DNA of 64,000 nucleotides from Tetrastigma voinierianum (taxonomy: Eukaryota > Streptophyta > Magnoliopsida > Vitales > Vitaceae). The position numbers and the translations under genes were made by a program. The stretch spans positions 1,786,501 through 1,850,500 of the forward strand of contig JAEQBH010000136.1 in assembly GCA_016808115.1 (NCBI GenBank). Reading direction: 5' to 3'. The notes under the pieces are model-generated. The model saw only the letters and a list, made by a program, of their open reading frames with translations. It had not been told where the DNA came from and did no database searches. Shown piece after piece: positions 34,375-44,470 of the stretch. Position 1 is the first letter of the stretch, and each line of letters begins with the position of its first letter.

Positions 34375-34775
34375 TGTTAGATAATTTCTCTAAAGGCCAT
34401 CACCTTTAGCACTTATTGTACGTCTTATATTAATTTATAATAAATACATCTTCATTTCTTTGATGTTCATTTAATATATGAATTGATAGAGATCTTAAAT
34501 CAAATTGAAAGAAGTCATGTCGCATTACATAACGTATATGATGTGAGATTCCTATTATGTGTAATTATGTAGTATCTAAACTATACCTAGTCCTTATGAT
34601 CCAACAGATTGGACATTGGTGATACGGGCGGATAACATGTTGTACTCCTTGATTTGATCAAGCTAATGATCTCATAAACTGTGATCATTATGATGATTAG
34701 AGTAGACATGTGGATGCCTGCTAAGAGTAGATAAGTTCATTGAAGACCCTTTATGAGACAATCATATGGATTATC
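34375..34775 (+). mobile_element. Copia 3' LTR, 3'-truncated
   Basis: Starts TGTTAGATAATTTC after the polypurine tract. Ends abruptly at ATGGATTATC, where a gypsy-type LTR starts TGTAACGCCC. It overlaps the 5' LTR fragment only in its last 55-60 bp. Confidence 0.8.
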
Positions 34776-34970
34776 TGTAACGCCCTGAAAATGCCATAAC
34801 AATTTTTACAACATGTTCAGGGTGTAAAATAAATTAAATTATATTTTTCTGGAGTTTAAATGGCTAAAAATGAAAAATGATAAAAGCTTGAAAAATTTTA
34901 CAAAGAGCGAATAAATTTGTTAAAAATGTCAAATGAACTGAAAGTGTTTGGGTTACGGGCAGAATATGTC
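34776..34970 (+). mobile_element. Gypsy-type LTR, left part (plus strand)
   Basis: Begins TGTAACGCCCTGAAAATGCC, the same LTR start as the minus copy at 21612. Interrupted at about 34971 by another LTR; the remainder appears to resume at 36529. Confidence 0.6.
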
Positions 34971-36528
34971 TGATTGGAACATAAATGCAACGAAATTCAG
35001 AGCTTTTTATCCTTAGCCCACCAAGGATCACATCGTTTCATAGAAGCCAGGTGGAAGATAGCGAAACTTACCTCTTTGTAGATACGATTCGTCGAGCCTT
35101 CAAGTGCAGCGTCTTGGTTTATTCGGATGTTAAAGGTCTTTGCCTTTACGGCGACCACCCTCTACAAGTATCCACACATGAATAAATAATAAACGATCTT
35201 GTTGAATGCTAGTTCAGGTTCGTCTTCTCAAAACGAAATTAGGGTTTTTCTTTTCTTTATCTCTGTTTTGGTTGTTCTCGAGTAAAACTGACTACTACCA
35301 AAAATATATCTCTCATATATATATATATCTATATAAGTCTGCTAGGGTTTAAGTCAAAAACGAATTTTTATATTATTATATATTTAAAACTCTTTTAAAT
35401 AATAACAATTTAAATTCACAAAACATAACCGTTTCACGAATTTAAACTTTCTCAAAATTAAATTCTAATTTAAATTCACAAAACATAACCGTTCAAGACA
35501 TAACCGTTTCACGAATTTAAACTTTCTCAAAATTAAATTTGAATTTAAATAACAATTTAAATTCACAAAACATAACCGTTTCACAAATTTAAACTTTTTC
35601 AAAATTAAATTCAAATTTAAATAACAACTAATTGTTATTTATAATTTAAAATAATCTCATCATTTTAAATTACTACGAGATAGTGAAAACCATACTTAGT
35701 TATTATTCGTTTTTAATGTGCGACCTATGGTTCAATTAACATTGCGGTAGGCCTAAATCATTTCCCAGTCTACCAAGTCATAAGCGACCTCTGAACATTA
35801 TGACTACCCAGTTAAATATTCAATGATCGAGACAACCTTAATATAATGTGACATAATCCACTTTTTGTCTCATGATATCTTGTATAATATAAGGCATGGA
35901 CAGAAGTCAACCTTTCTCCGTTCTATCTTTGATTACTGAAACCCAATTAGGCGATTAAACAAATGACATTGATGTCCATCATTCATTTGAAGCACGTATA
36001 CATTTCTCGGTCTCCAATTGTCGAAGGGACTAGAATATCTCTATGTATAATAAGAGGACAAATTCCATTTAATAGCTCATATCTCACTACATAATTCTTA
36101 TTATGTTTAGTATAACACTTCCTGATCATCGGAATTAAAGACAACGTTTAGATTATATCAAACCTGATATTCCTTATGTTGAGACCTGCAGCGATCTCGG
36201 TCGAAAAGTTTAGCCAGCCTGACTATTAGAGATTAACTTGGCTTTGATCCCATGTATTGAAAATCTCAAGACGGGTCTGTCAATATTTGTTCTCAACAAA
36301 TAGATATAAATTTGATTTGTATCTCACACATATTCATCCATGAATCAATCGACATATAATCTTAATTCATTGTTTATTCCCATAATAACAGTTAGAGTTA
36401 GAATAATTAATAATGATATTATTCAAGGACATTATATATAATAAACATGTAAGTGTCATAATAATTAGATTATATAAAACTAGTCAAAAATACCATGTCA
36501 TACGATGAGCTGAGGCACGCTGCTAACA
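34971..36528 (-). mobile_element. Copia-type LTR copy A (minus strand)
   Basis: On the minus strand it starts TGTTAGCAGCGTGCCTC (36528) and ends at ATGTTCCAAT (about 34973). It matches, in opposite orientation over its whole length, the plus-strand copy at 50929-52500. Shared landmarks are TTTATTATATATAATGTC, GAATTAAGATTA, the CGTCTTGAGAT block, ATATATATATAT near the TATA region, and GTGGATACTTGTAGAGGGTGG. No coding region is attached, so I read it as a solo LTR nested in the gypsy LTR. Confidence 0.7.
35401..35640. repeat. Tandem repeat inside LTR copy A
   Basis: Three imperfect copies of about 70-100 bp with TTAAATTCACAAAACATAAC, CGTTTCACGAATTTAAAC and TTTCTCAAAATTAAATT. The inverted relative at 51890-52075 has about two divergent copies, so copy number differs between insertions. 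Confidence 0.8.
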
Positions 36529-37700
36529 GTGGATCATGGATGACTCTTGAGTTCGAGCAAGACTCATGGAATTAAGTTTAGGAGCTTGTCTGGTTTGAAA
36601 TATTAAGACAAATTGGTCTTTAGAAAGAAGAGTCTCTCATTTTGACATTTTTGTTAGGAAAATTCGGTTAAGAGAAAAGGGAGATGAGTGGAGTGATTTG
36701 CTCCATGGGATCGAGAGTTTAAATTGATCAGAAGAGGAAGGAAAGGAGAAAGAGGAAGAGGGATTTAAAGGTAAAGAAACCAAGCCCTAATTGTTTGGGT
36801 TTGGAGGAAAAACCACAGCTTTATTGTAAGGAGTGTTCTTGGATGGTTTTAGTTCAGTTTGAGGTTGTTTTGCATTGTTTTGATTGGTTTTGAGGAATTT
36901 TTGTGTAAAAGAAATGATGAAGTTTCAAAGGAGTTGCTGTAATTTTTTTTCAAAACCCCTGTTTTTGTTTTGGTTATAAGTTAAGTTATAATCATCCAAA
37001 TTGAGTGATTCTAATTGGTAAAGAACCATAAGATCTAAAGCTACAAATGTATAGAAGGAACTAGGAGAAAATTGTAGCTCTAAGGCTCCCGAATATGGGC
37101 TTAAATGTAAGTTTTTGGTAGCTAATGGGTATGCTCTATTTTGGGTGTGGTTGTGATGTTTTGGCCGTAAGTTGAGTTTCACTCATCCAAATTGAGTGAT
37201 TAAAAATTCTGGGTAAACTATAATTCTGAGAATAATTTAGTTTAAGGAAGTGTAAGCAATTTGTAACCCCCAAAGTGCCCGAAATCCGTCAAAGTAGACT
37301 ATGTGCAAGAACAATCGATTATGTTTGTAGAATTAGAGTAATTACGGATGTAAAAATGAAATAGCTTGAGTTTAGGTGATCCCAAATTGGATGATTAAAG
37401 TGGAGAAGAAACCTTATAATAACAGTTAAATGATTATAGGAACCATTACCAATTTATAAAGTTAAGACCCCTGAAATCGAGAATAACGATGGAAGTGCTT
37501 AGGAGTGAAATTTGGGCATGCCGACGGTTGGCATTAAAATGCAGCAACTTGAGTTTGGGTGATCAAATGAGATGATTCAGAATTCCTACTAAAAATAGAC
37601 TCATAGAGATATAATTTTCTTGAAGGAAGCATGAGAGAAATATGGCTCATGTGTCCTAAAATTTTACAAATAAAGTGTATTGATGAACATTAAGCTAACC
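36529..37700 (+). mobile_element. Gypsy-type LTR, right part
   Basis: Continuation of the LTR begun at 34776: includes an R/U5-like block with AAACCAAGCCCTAATTG and GTTTTGATTGGTTTTGAGG, similar to the minus copy near 21000-21240 (read on the minus strand). Its distal part is a set of long degenerate tandem repeats. Confidence 0.5.
36955..37680. repeat. Four degenerate ~190-bp tandem repeats
   Basis: Units start near 36965, 37160, 37360 and 37548. Each contains AGTT-GAGTTT...CATCCAAATTGAGTGATT or a derivative, then AAACCATAAGAT..., a GAAGGAA block, and a TAAGGCTCCCGAAAT-like end. Divergence is high, so the array is old. Confidence 0.65.
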
Positions 37701-39063
37701 AAAAATCTAGAATGCACAAATGATTTTTTTTTTGGGTTTGTTCTTTGATAGTTGTTTGCCTTTTGTTAAATATGACTAAACCCCTCCAATTTAACACTTA
37801 TCTGGGAACCTTACAATTTTCTGCGATATGTCAATTTAGAATGGAGTTGCTTAAAAATGAATAAAATTGATTTTATGTTCTTGAATTATAAATGGGTTTA
37901 GTCTATGACACTGCAAGTGCACAGGTCATACAAATAGTAAAAAATGGATGCAAGTCTAGATATCATTCCCACAGAGATTGACAAGAATTTTAAATTCAAC
38001 TACCCCAACTACTCAAGATCCATACTATTTGAACCTCCATAATACAGTTTATTAGCTAGAACTTAAAGGATAATTGTATTGAAGAATGCATCTACAACAA
38101 AGAAATTAAGAAATATATGAATAAAATGATGTATTAAATAAGCGATTAAATAGGTTGTAAAATGAACTTATAACTATGAGATGCTATTATGAGGTCATTT
38201 CTAGTGCATCTCATTTCGAATATCTGGAACGGACATGGATTTGTCAGAAAGAAGGCAGGTATGGTTCTCTCTTAATTCACCAATTAGAGATCCCTGATTC
38301 TCTCGAAGACATGGATCTTATCAGTTACTTGTATTATGGTCATTCTTTATAAGATCTGGGTATTTTTTCTTTTTCAATACTTCATACCCATTTCTTAAGA
38401 CTGCAGATTTCTTGCTTCCCAAGACAAGGTCATTGCAAAATATCTACAAAATGATTGATGACTTTTCCTTTAATGCCAGTGGATCTATCTTCTCTTTCAT
38501 GATTAGATCTCAGCTAACACAAGATTGAGGTCCTTTCATTGTATTAAGGTGAGATCTCTGATTATTTAAATTGATAAATAATCCCCTTCAACTTCAACTA
38601 TGAGTGAAATGAAAATTTATCTAAGTGAACTCTCGAAGCTGATGGTTCTTCAATGGTAGTCAACATACCACCAAGATGTTCCCAGCTCTTGGGAATTTCC
38701 ATCTGTGTCACTCGAGAGAGGCCTCTTGGAAATCAAAGGGATACAATCCTTGGAAGAGTGCTCGATACTACTATTGAACAGAAATCAATTAAAATTTAAC
38801 ATCGATCAAATAAATCCCCGATTCAAATTACTTATCTCTAATTTATGCGAGAAAAAGCTACCTTAACAATAAATCCAAACTAATTGGAAGTTGTGCTTTT
38901 CAAAGCGCATCTAGCGACAATGGAGCATTAGTCAAGTACACGGCGGTAGTTGCAAACAAGGCGATAAGCGAATTCGAGTGAATAAGTTCGGTAATTTCAA
39001 GCGTGGTGGAAGAATGAAAAATTAAGTCGGCTTCAGCATTTTGAGCAGTTAACGGTTGATCGA

Positions 39064-39117
39064 GAAGAAAAGAAAAGAAAAGTAAAAGAAAAGAAAAGAA
39101 AAGAAAAGAAAAGAAAA
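39064..39117. repeat. (AAAAG)n microsatellite
   Basis: About ten near-perfect AAAAG units with one TAAAAG variant, in the LTR 3 leader region. Confidence 0.92.
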
Positions 39118-39229
39118 AAATCTATAAAATTATGCAATTGGTCTTCTGTGCTCCTTTGGTTTTGGGTTTAGAAAAAGCCCTTTTTCTTGCAAAGTACTGT
39201 TATACACCTCCGGCTATTGGAGCTTGATT

Positions 39230-40490
39230 CAGGCTCCAGTGGATTCCCGATTTTAATGGGCCAACTCGCTGTTCGGTCGCAGCCTCGGGGCTTTGTCGCG
39301 ACTTGTTGGAGTGTTGTGTCTCTGGAGCTTAATCGCGACATTCTTTTACCTTGTTGCACATGCTCCAGTCATGACTTTGATGTCCTCTGTCACGACATTG
39401 TTCTTTGTAGTTTTCTTCAGTTGGTTGTCGCAACGTGAATTCCTTGTCGCGATTACCCCTTGACTATTTTGTTTTGTCATGTGTGTCGCGACTTGGAAAT
39501 CTTGTTGTCTACTTTTACTTAGCATTTTTCCTGAGAATCATCATGTTGCGGTCGCGACTTAGTCTTTACGTCGTGACCATGTTTAGTTACCCGTGGCCGT
39601 GACTCTTTATTTGCAACCACATTTTCTTGTTTCCAGGTATTTGTTTCGCGACCACAAGTCCATGTTGCGACGAGAAGCACTCTTAGTTCTGAGTTATGTG
39701 TCGCGACCAAGTTTCTTTGTCGCGTGCATTAATGCTAGCCACTTTGATTCTCATCAAACAACTTTTACGGTCTCAAGTGTTTATTATCGTGACCACCATT
39801 TCATGTCACGACCTGGTTGTCTTTCCTTTTACTAAATTCCGTGTCGCGACCACAATTCTATGTCATGAAATAATTTATGTTGTCAGCCAATTTGATCCTT
39901 GGTCACAGCCTCCCTTTCATGTTATCATTCTTGTTTTTACGCCTTCATACAAGTTGCGACAGCTACGATCTGTTTGTTTCTTATCGCGACATGGGAATTA
40001 GGTCGCGACAGTGCGTTTCTTTTTCTTGCAATTCCACATTTGGAAGGCCTCAAAAAGCATGTCACGGCCGTTCTTTCTTTCAATCTTGTATGACCTCATT
40101 TTTAGTCTAGCGGTTTCTACTTTCGGTTGTTCAGCTCATTTTAATGTCGTGACATGTAGTCCTTCAACCAGCATTTCATTCAGATAATCTTCAACTTATA
40201 TTTTCGTCGCAACATCAATTTTTGTGATAGAGACCTTGTCAGCTCATCCAACCATCCATTCCTCGTCTCGACCTTAATTATCTGTTGCGACCTGAGTTGT
40301 CTTCTTTTGGTGTCGCGACCTCGATTCTCTGTCGTGACTTTGTTTGTGCAGTCTTAAATTTCTCTCTCTCATGACTGATCACAAGGATGTCGTGACACAC
40401 TTGAAGCCTTTGTCTTACAGAGTTGTCGCAACATTATCAGTGGGTGGATTACTTAAGCAGTGACCGATGAATTCGCCCGTCGCGACCCTA
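39230..40490. repeat. TGTCGCGACA motif array 1 (longest)
   Basis: Hand count gives eight exact GTCGCGAC cores, at 39295, 39485, 39551, 39700, 39843, 40002, 40312 and 40479. More than twenty near matches are mixed in (TGTCGTGAC, TGTTGCGAC, TGTCACGAC, GTCGCAAC, TCGCGACC). Spacers are pyrimidine-rich on the plus strand, about 15-60 bp, and not alignable to each other. No open frame is conserved through it. Confidence 0.85.
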
Positions 40491-40664
40491 GGCGCAGCCA
40501 TTTATCTGGATTTCTTAAGTTCATGTTGGAATTGCTTCTTCTATAAAAATCTGCAAAATATAAATTTGGTAAAATCTCTATATTTCTATGCATAAAAATA
40601 AGTAGTTACATTGTAACACTAATCAGAAAAAATGGATTAAAAATCAATGAGTTTTGACTAATCA

Positions 40665-42384
40665 AGTTCTGACAAAATTTTGCTTGTCCCAAACGAAAAG
40701 AAAGATTTGTTTATCCTCAAACAATTGAACTTTATCTTTAAGGGCATTTTTATGTTCTAACTACAATCTTTTCTGATTCTACCAATTAAACGACATAAGT
40801 AGGTTGCGATGTATTTCAAACTTTAGTTTCAACTAAGAAAAAGGAATGGTTTCAGCCTCTATGCAAATAAAACTAATGAATTCTATATATTGTAAACAAG
40901 CGGTCAATCAATCCTGTTTTGTGCGTGTGTGTTGGTCTTCTTTCCTTTTCTCCTTGTTAGATTAGTTAATCTTAAGGATTCTCCTTGGAAGGTTAGTGAA
41001 GTCCCGCCAGGCTTGTTTTCATATTGATCTCCACTAATGTAAGCAAATTGACCTTGAGATCAATGAGGTCTTTTTGGCTTGTAATGTTAGGTTTCACTTC
41101 TGCTTAATAGCCTTCCTCTTTCATCCCTTTCCTTCCTACTAATGTGAACTTTAATAACTCCCCCAAACTTGGCTTTTGTGCATCATCTTGTTCCTAACAT
41201 TACAACCTAACATCATCTTGTTAGGTTGCACATTCATATTTATCAGCCCAGTTCCTTTTTCTGGAATTCTTTTTGTTCTTCTTCTCTTGTCAAAGTTTTA
41301 GGAATAGTGCAATATTTTGTCTTTTTAGGCTTTCTATCACTTTTAGAGAACTTTGGATTAACAACTCCCAACCAGTTGGCATTAAGGTACTAGGTGTTGA
41401 AACACCCCTAAGAACTTAATTGTTCAAGAGAGATAGGCCACAAGACAAAACTTATCCCCTTTTTGACTTCTTTTCTTCATCTCTAGTCTTTCAATTGATT
41501 TTTCCTCATCCTTCCATGCAATCCAAAAGAAATATATTCCCCCAAACTTGTTCCCTTCTGCATTTTACAGTTCTTGTCTTGAAAACTAGGTAATTTAGGG
41601 TTCTTTGTTGTAGGATTAGCTTAAAGGAGGGGATCTTGGTTTCTAATTCTTTGTGTATTGAAGAAGTGGAGCATTATGGCTCAAAGCATGGAACTAGAGT
41701 GTATGCATTTGCATATAATGAGAATTGAAGCTTGAAAAGGTTCAAACTTCAGGAGAGGTCCTATAATTTCTTGTTAGTTATTTTGCCTAGGATTTCGCCT
41801 CGACTAATAATCTAACAAGTTCTATATTGTCGTACTATTATTTGTGAATCACTTGAAGATGTCCCTAATCTTTCTCAAATTGTTAAAGACTTACTTGACC
41901 ATGTGTATTGTTTTCCAAGATTTTTACTAACTTAACTATTTACACACAGATTCAAGCATCTTATTTGTTCTTTCAATTATGTACTTCTTCCCAATTCTGC
42001 AATTTCAACTTAATTCAAACTAAAACTGCAACTTCTTATTTCAGTTCAATGAAACCTACTCCCATTTCTGTCATAATGTTCTTTGGATTTTATTAATGGT
42101 TGTTGTGCTATTTACCATTAAAAGCTTTAATACAATAATCATTCCCTTCAGACAAACAAGAATGATACAATCAACCAAGTTAGCTCGATCGAGATCAATG
42201 CATCGAAGCAATTCATTTCCTCAAACTCATTCAACCACCTAATCCCGATTAGCGGTTCAACAACATTATATTTCTAATTGCAACATTATTGAGAGCAACA
42301 AAACCAAATTGTCGTCCAGGAAAAACCAAATCTACAAGACACTTTCAATGAACTATCTTGGAGTTTTATTAATGGTGAGCAGGA
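40665..42384 (-). other. 3' untranslated region of an Athila-like unit (copy 2)
   Basis: Non-coding. Over 41270-41480 it is about 90% identical by eye to 45120-45330 (shared TAGGTGTTGAAACACCCCT and GAACTTAATTGTTCAAGAGAG). Polypurine-like CCCCCAAACTT complements occur at 41160 and 41540 as well as near the expected LTR border. Confidence 0.65.
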
Positions 42385-42830
42385 CTACAATTTGAGAAGG
42401 GAAAAAGAAGAATTTGTGAAATTCATAACTCTTCTCTTATAGGATTTGGTAGGTATGATATTGGGAGGATCAATGTCAAAGCTTGCCAAACAAGGAGGAA
42501 ATTTTGGAAATGTGATATCTGGTCTTATCTTGTCAGTGGGTTCTTCCTTTCCATATGTGCATATATCATTTGTGAACTCCACCAGAGTGATCAAACGATC
42601 TTGATTTTGACCCATTTTATTCACTGTTCTCTCAAGCTCAGAAATATAACCTAGCATATTTGACAAATTAGTATTGATCAAATCCAAGCTCTCATGATAG
42701 ATTTTCCTCCTATATACATCATTGTCCTCCAACTCCTTGTCTCTTTCCTTCATTAACCTCCCAAATTCCTTGAATTGCTCTCTATAAAGAAACTTGAAAG
42801 CTTATATTTTCTTCAGCATATTGCCTTCCA
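42385..42830 (-). pseudogene. Athila-like ORF1 C-terminal fragment (copy 2)
   Basis: Continuous frame FLYREQFKEFGRLMKERDKELEDND followed by a coiled-coil-like helix with YISELERTVNKMGQNQDRL and a tail FPKFPPCLASFDIDPPNIIP. The ERDKELED repeats are the hallmark of the coiled-coil C-terminus of the ORF that lies downstream of pol in plant Athila elements. There is no N-terminal part here: upstream the sequence jumps into an LTR. Confidence 0.6.
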
Positions 42831-42915
42831 TTTTTGCTTCTCTCTTCCTCAGAATTGTTAGTAATTTTGCATCTCACTTTCTGCCGATTGACTACCTCAC
42901 TTTCCTCAAATGTTT

Positions 42916-42925
42916 CTATTTATAG
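42916..42925 (-). promoter_or_regulatory. LTR 4 TATA box
   Basis: Minus-strand CTATAAATAG, identical to the box in LTR 1. It lies directly downstream of motif array 2 in the direction of transcription. Confidence 0.65.
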
Positions 42926-42994
42926 AGCCCCATAAGTTTGGGCCCTAATTTCGAGGCTACATTGTGGATCCCCAATTTCTTGCCCAGTTGCATT

Positions 42995-44285
42995 CATGGT
43001 CGCGACACAAGAAAGTGTTTATTCTGACAGAGGTTTAATTCTTTATTTAACGGAGTCTATTCTGAGTATACAATATTCTTTATCGCAACGTATTCTTTGG
43101 CTCTTTCACACTTTGTCCTGTAAGGTTTGTCATTTTATCCATTTTATGTCACGATAATCTCATATGTGTTTACTGGAATAGTTATGTTGTGACAATGACA
43201 ATTGTGTTGCGACATTGTTTCTGGCAACTTCTTCAAATTTGTGTCGCTACCCAGTTTTGATGTCGCGACAGTATTTCTATTGGTTCTTGTTGCAACAATG
43301 TTTCTTGTATTGTCAGCATTCTTGTAGTGACTAGGAAAGTCTGTCACAACATAGTCTTGTCTCCTCTTAATCCGATTTCTTGTTGTAGCTTCATTTTGAT
43401 GTTGTGACATAATTCACATTGGTGTAATGAATTATAATACGTCACAACCAAGTTTTTATGTCACAACAAGATGAAACCTCCTTGACTCATCTTTGTGTCG
43501 CGACCCAGTTCTATTATGTCACGACAAGACTTCTCTTCCTTTTGTTGGAATCTTTGTCGTGACATGGAAAAGTCTGTCGTGACCTTGTTTATCTGTGTTC
43601 AGCTTATTTCTATGTTGCGACCTTAATATCCTTGTCGCGACATCAAAACTTCTCTTCAACTTGAAGTATGTCGCAACACTGAACTCTTTTGTTGCAACCA
43701 GGTTAGTTCACTATGTTAGCATCACTTATCGCGACTTTACTTCTCTATCAGGACTAGAAACCTTGTCTTTCATTGTTGTGACATTCATTCCTTTGTTGCG
43801 ACAGAACATCTTCATATAGTGTCTCAACAGGCTTTTCCAAGTTGCAATAATCAGTGTTGTGATAGGAGAAGATTCTGTTGCGACATAGATTCTGCCTTCT
43901 ATTTTTTATTATGTCGCAACATAAACTGATCTGTCGCAGTATTCTTCCTACATTACTCTTTAATTTCTTGTCGCGACATAAGATACCTTGTCGCAACAGA
44001 ATTTATGCTTTCTTCCTGCTTTTAGTGTCGCGATAGATTCCTCCTGATGTTGACATCCAACTGACAAACCTTGTCGCAACATTATCTCTCTTTGTCTCAG
44101 TTGACTTGTTGTATTCTTCCCATGTTTTTTTGTTGCGACCGCATTTGTCTTTTGTTCTTGACGTAGCTCTGCTTCTATATTGATACTTTGTGTTGCGACC
44201 AGGAAGAAATATTAATAGGTAATGATTTCCTTAGCCATTTGCTTGGATGTTTGTTGTGACACACAGAACTCTGTCGCGACATAGA
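42995..44285. repeat. TGTCGCGACA motif array 2
   Basis: Six exact GTCGCGAC cores by hand (42999, 43262, 43498, 43634, 43970, 44273) and more than twenty-five one- or two-mismatch forms. Motifs frequently come in pairs about 16-30 bp apart (for example near 43490-43520 and 43555-43585). It ends about 75 bp from the TATA box on the transcription side. Confidence 0.85.
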
Positions 44286-44456
44286 CTGCTGCAGTTGCTC
44301 TTTTTCTCTTCTTTCTTACTGAAATTCTCCTTTTTGAATTAAAACCTGCAAAACACAAAGTTGGTGATTAACCCATAATTTGGCAAAACAGATCTGAATA
44401 TACTAAAAATAAGCTAGAAAAATTGATTAAAAATAGAGGAGTTTAAGACTCATCAA

Positions 44457-44470
44457 ATTCCCCCAAACTT
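44457..44470 (-). promoter_or_regulatory. Athila-type polypurine tract
   Basis: Minus-strand AAGTTTGGGGGAAT abutting the LTR start TGATGAGTC. AAGTTTGGGGGA is the polypurine tract usual for Athila-like elements, where plus-strand DNA synthesis is primed. Confidence 0.8.

Larger units (their letters stand above)
25481..34775 (+). mobile_element. Ty1/copia retrotransposon, degenerate, interrupted
   Basis: Structural order: partial 5' LTR, initiator tRNA-Met primer site (26808), long leader, gag (about 28690-29480), integrase (29560-30404), RT (30480-31260), RNase H split in two (to 31575, and from 33803 to about 34310), purine-rich CGTGGGAGAT tract and 3' LTR start TGTTAG (34375). The IN-RT-RH order defines copia. 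No retropepsin-like DSGA motif lies between gag and integrase, where only about 100 bp separate them. Many stops and frameshifts show that it is inactive. An Athila-like LTR of 2.2 kb is nested in it. Confidence 0.9.
37830..40664 (-). mobile_element. Athila-like LTR 3 (minus strand)
   Basis: On the minus strand it starts TGATTAGTCAAAACTCATTG (40664), runs through motif array 1 in U3, an (AAAAG)n tract at 39064-39117 and an R/U5 part (39030-37900) that parallels 53930-52620 and, inverted, 24060-25100 and 32440-33620. The marker GCAAGTGCACAGGTCATAC is at about 37913. The true terminal segment is missing. At about 2.8 kb it is the longest copy, mainly because array 1 is long. Confidence 0.7.
42870..44455 (-). 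mobile_element. Athila-like LTR 4 (minus strand, U3 only)
   Basis: Starts TGATGAGTCTTAAACTCC on the minus strand (44455), immediately after the polypurine tract. Contains array 2 and the TATA box CTATAAATAG (complement 42916-42925), then stops: the R/U5 part seen in the other LTRs is absent and ORF1-like coding sequence follows. The segment TCCTCAAATGTTTCTATTTA is also at 53980 in another LTR. Confidence 0.7.

Noticed and set aside
39187..40110. Plus-strand ORFs across array 1 as a real protein
   Set aside because: The open frames overlap in all phases and translate the motif into VATT/CRDK-like words; no frame is conserved between arrays 1 and 2. They are by-products of the motif.
39230..40490. 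CRISPR-like array or satellite reading of the TGTCGCGACA region
   Set aside because: The repeated motif is only 8-10 bp, spacing is irregular and variants are many. The surroundings are plant retroelement DNA. It fits neither a CRISPR array nor a fixed-period satellite.
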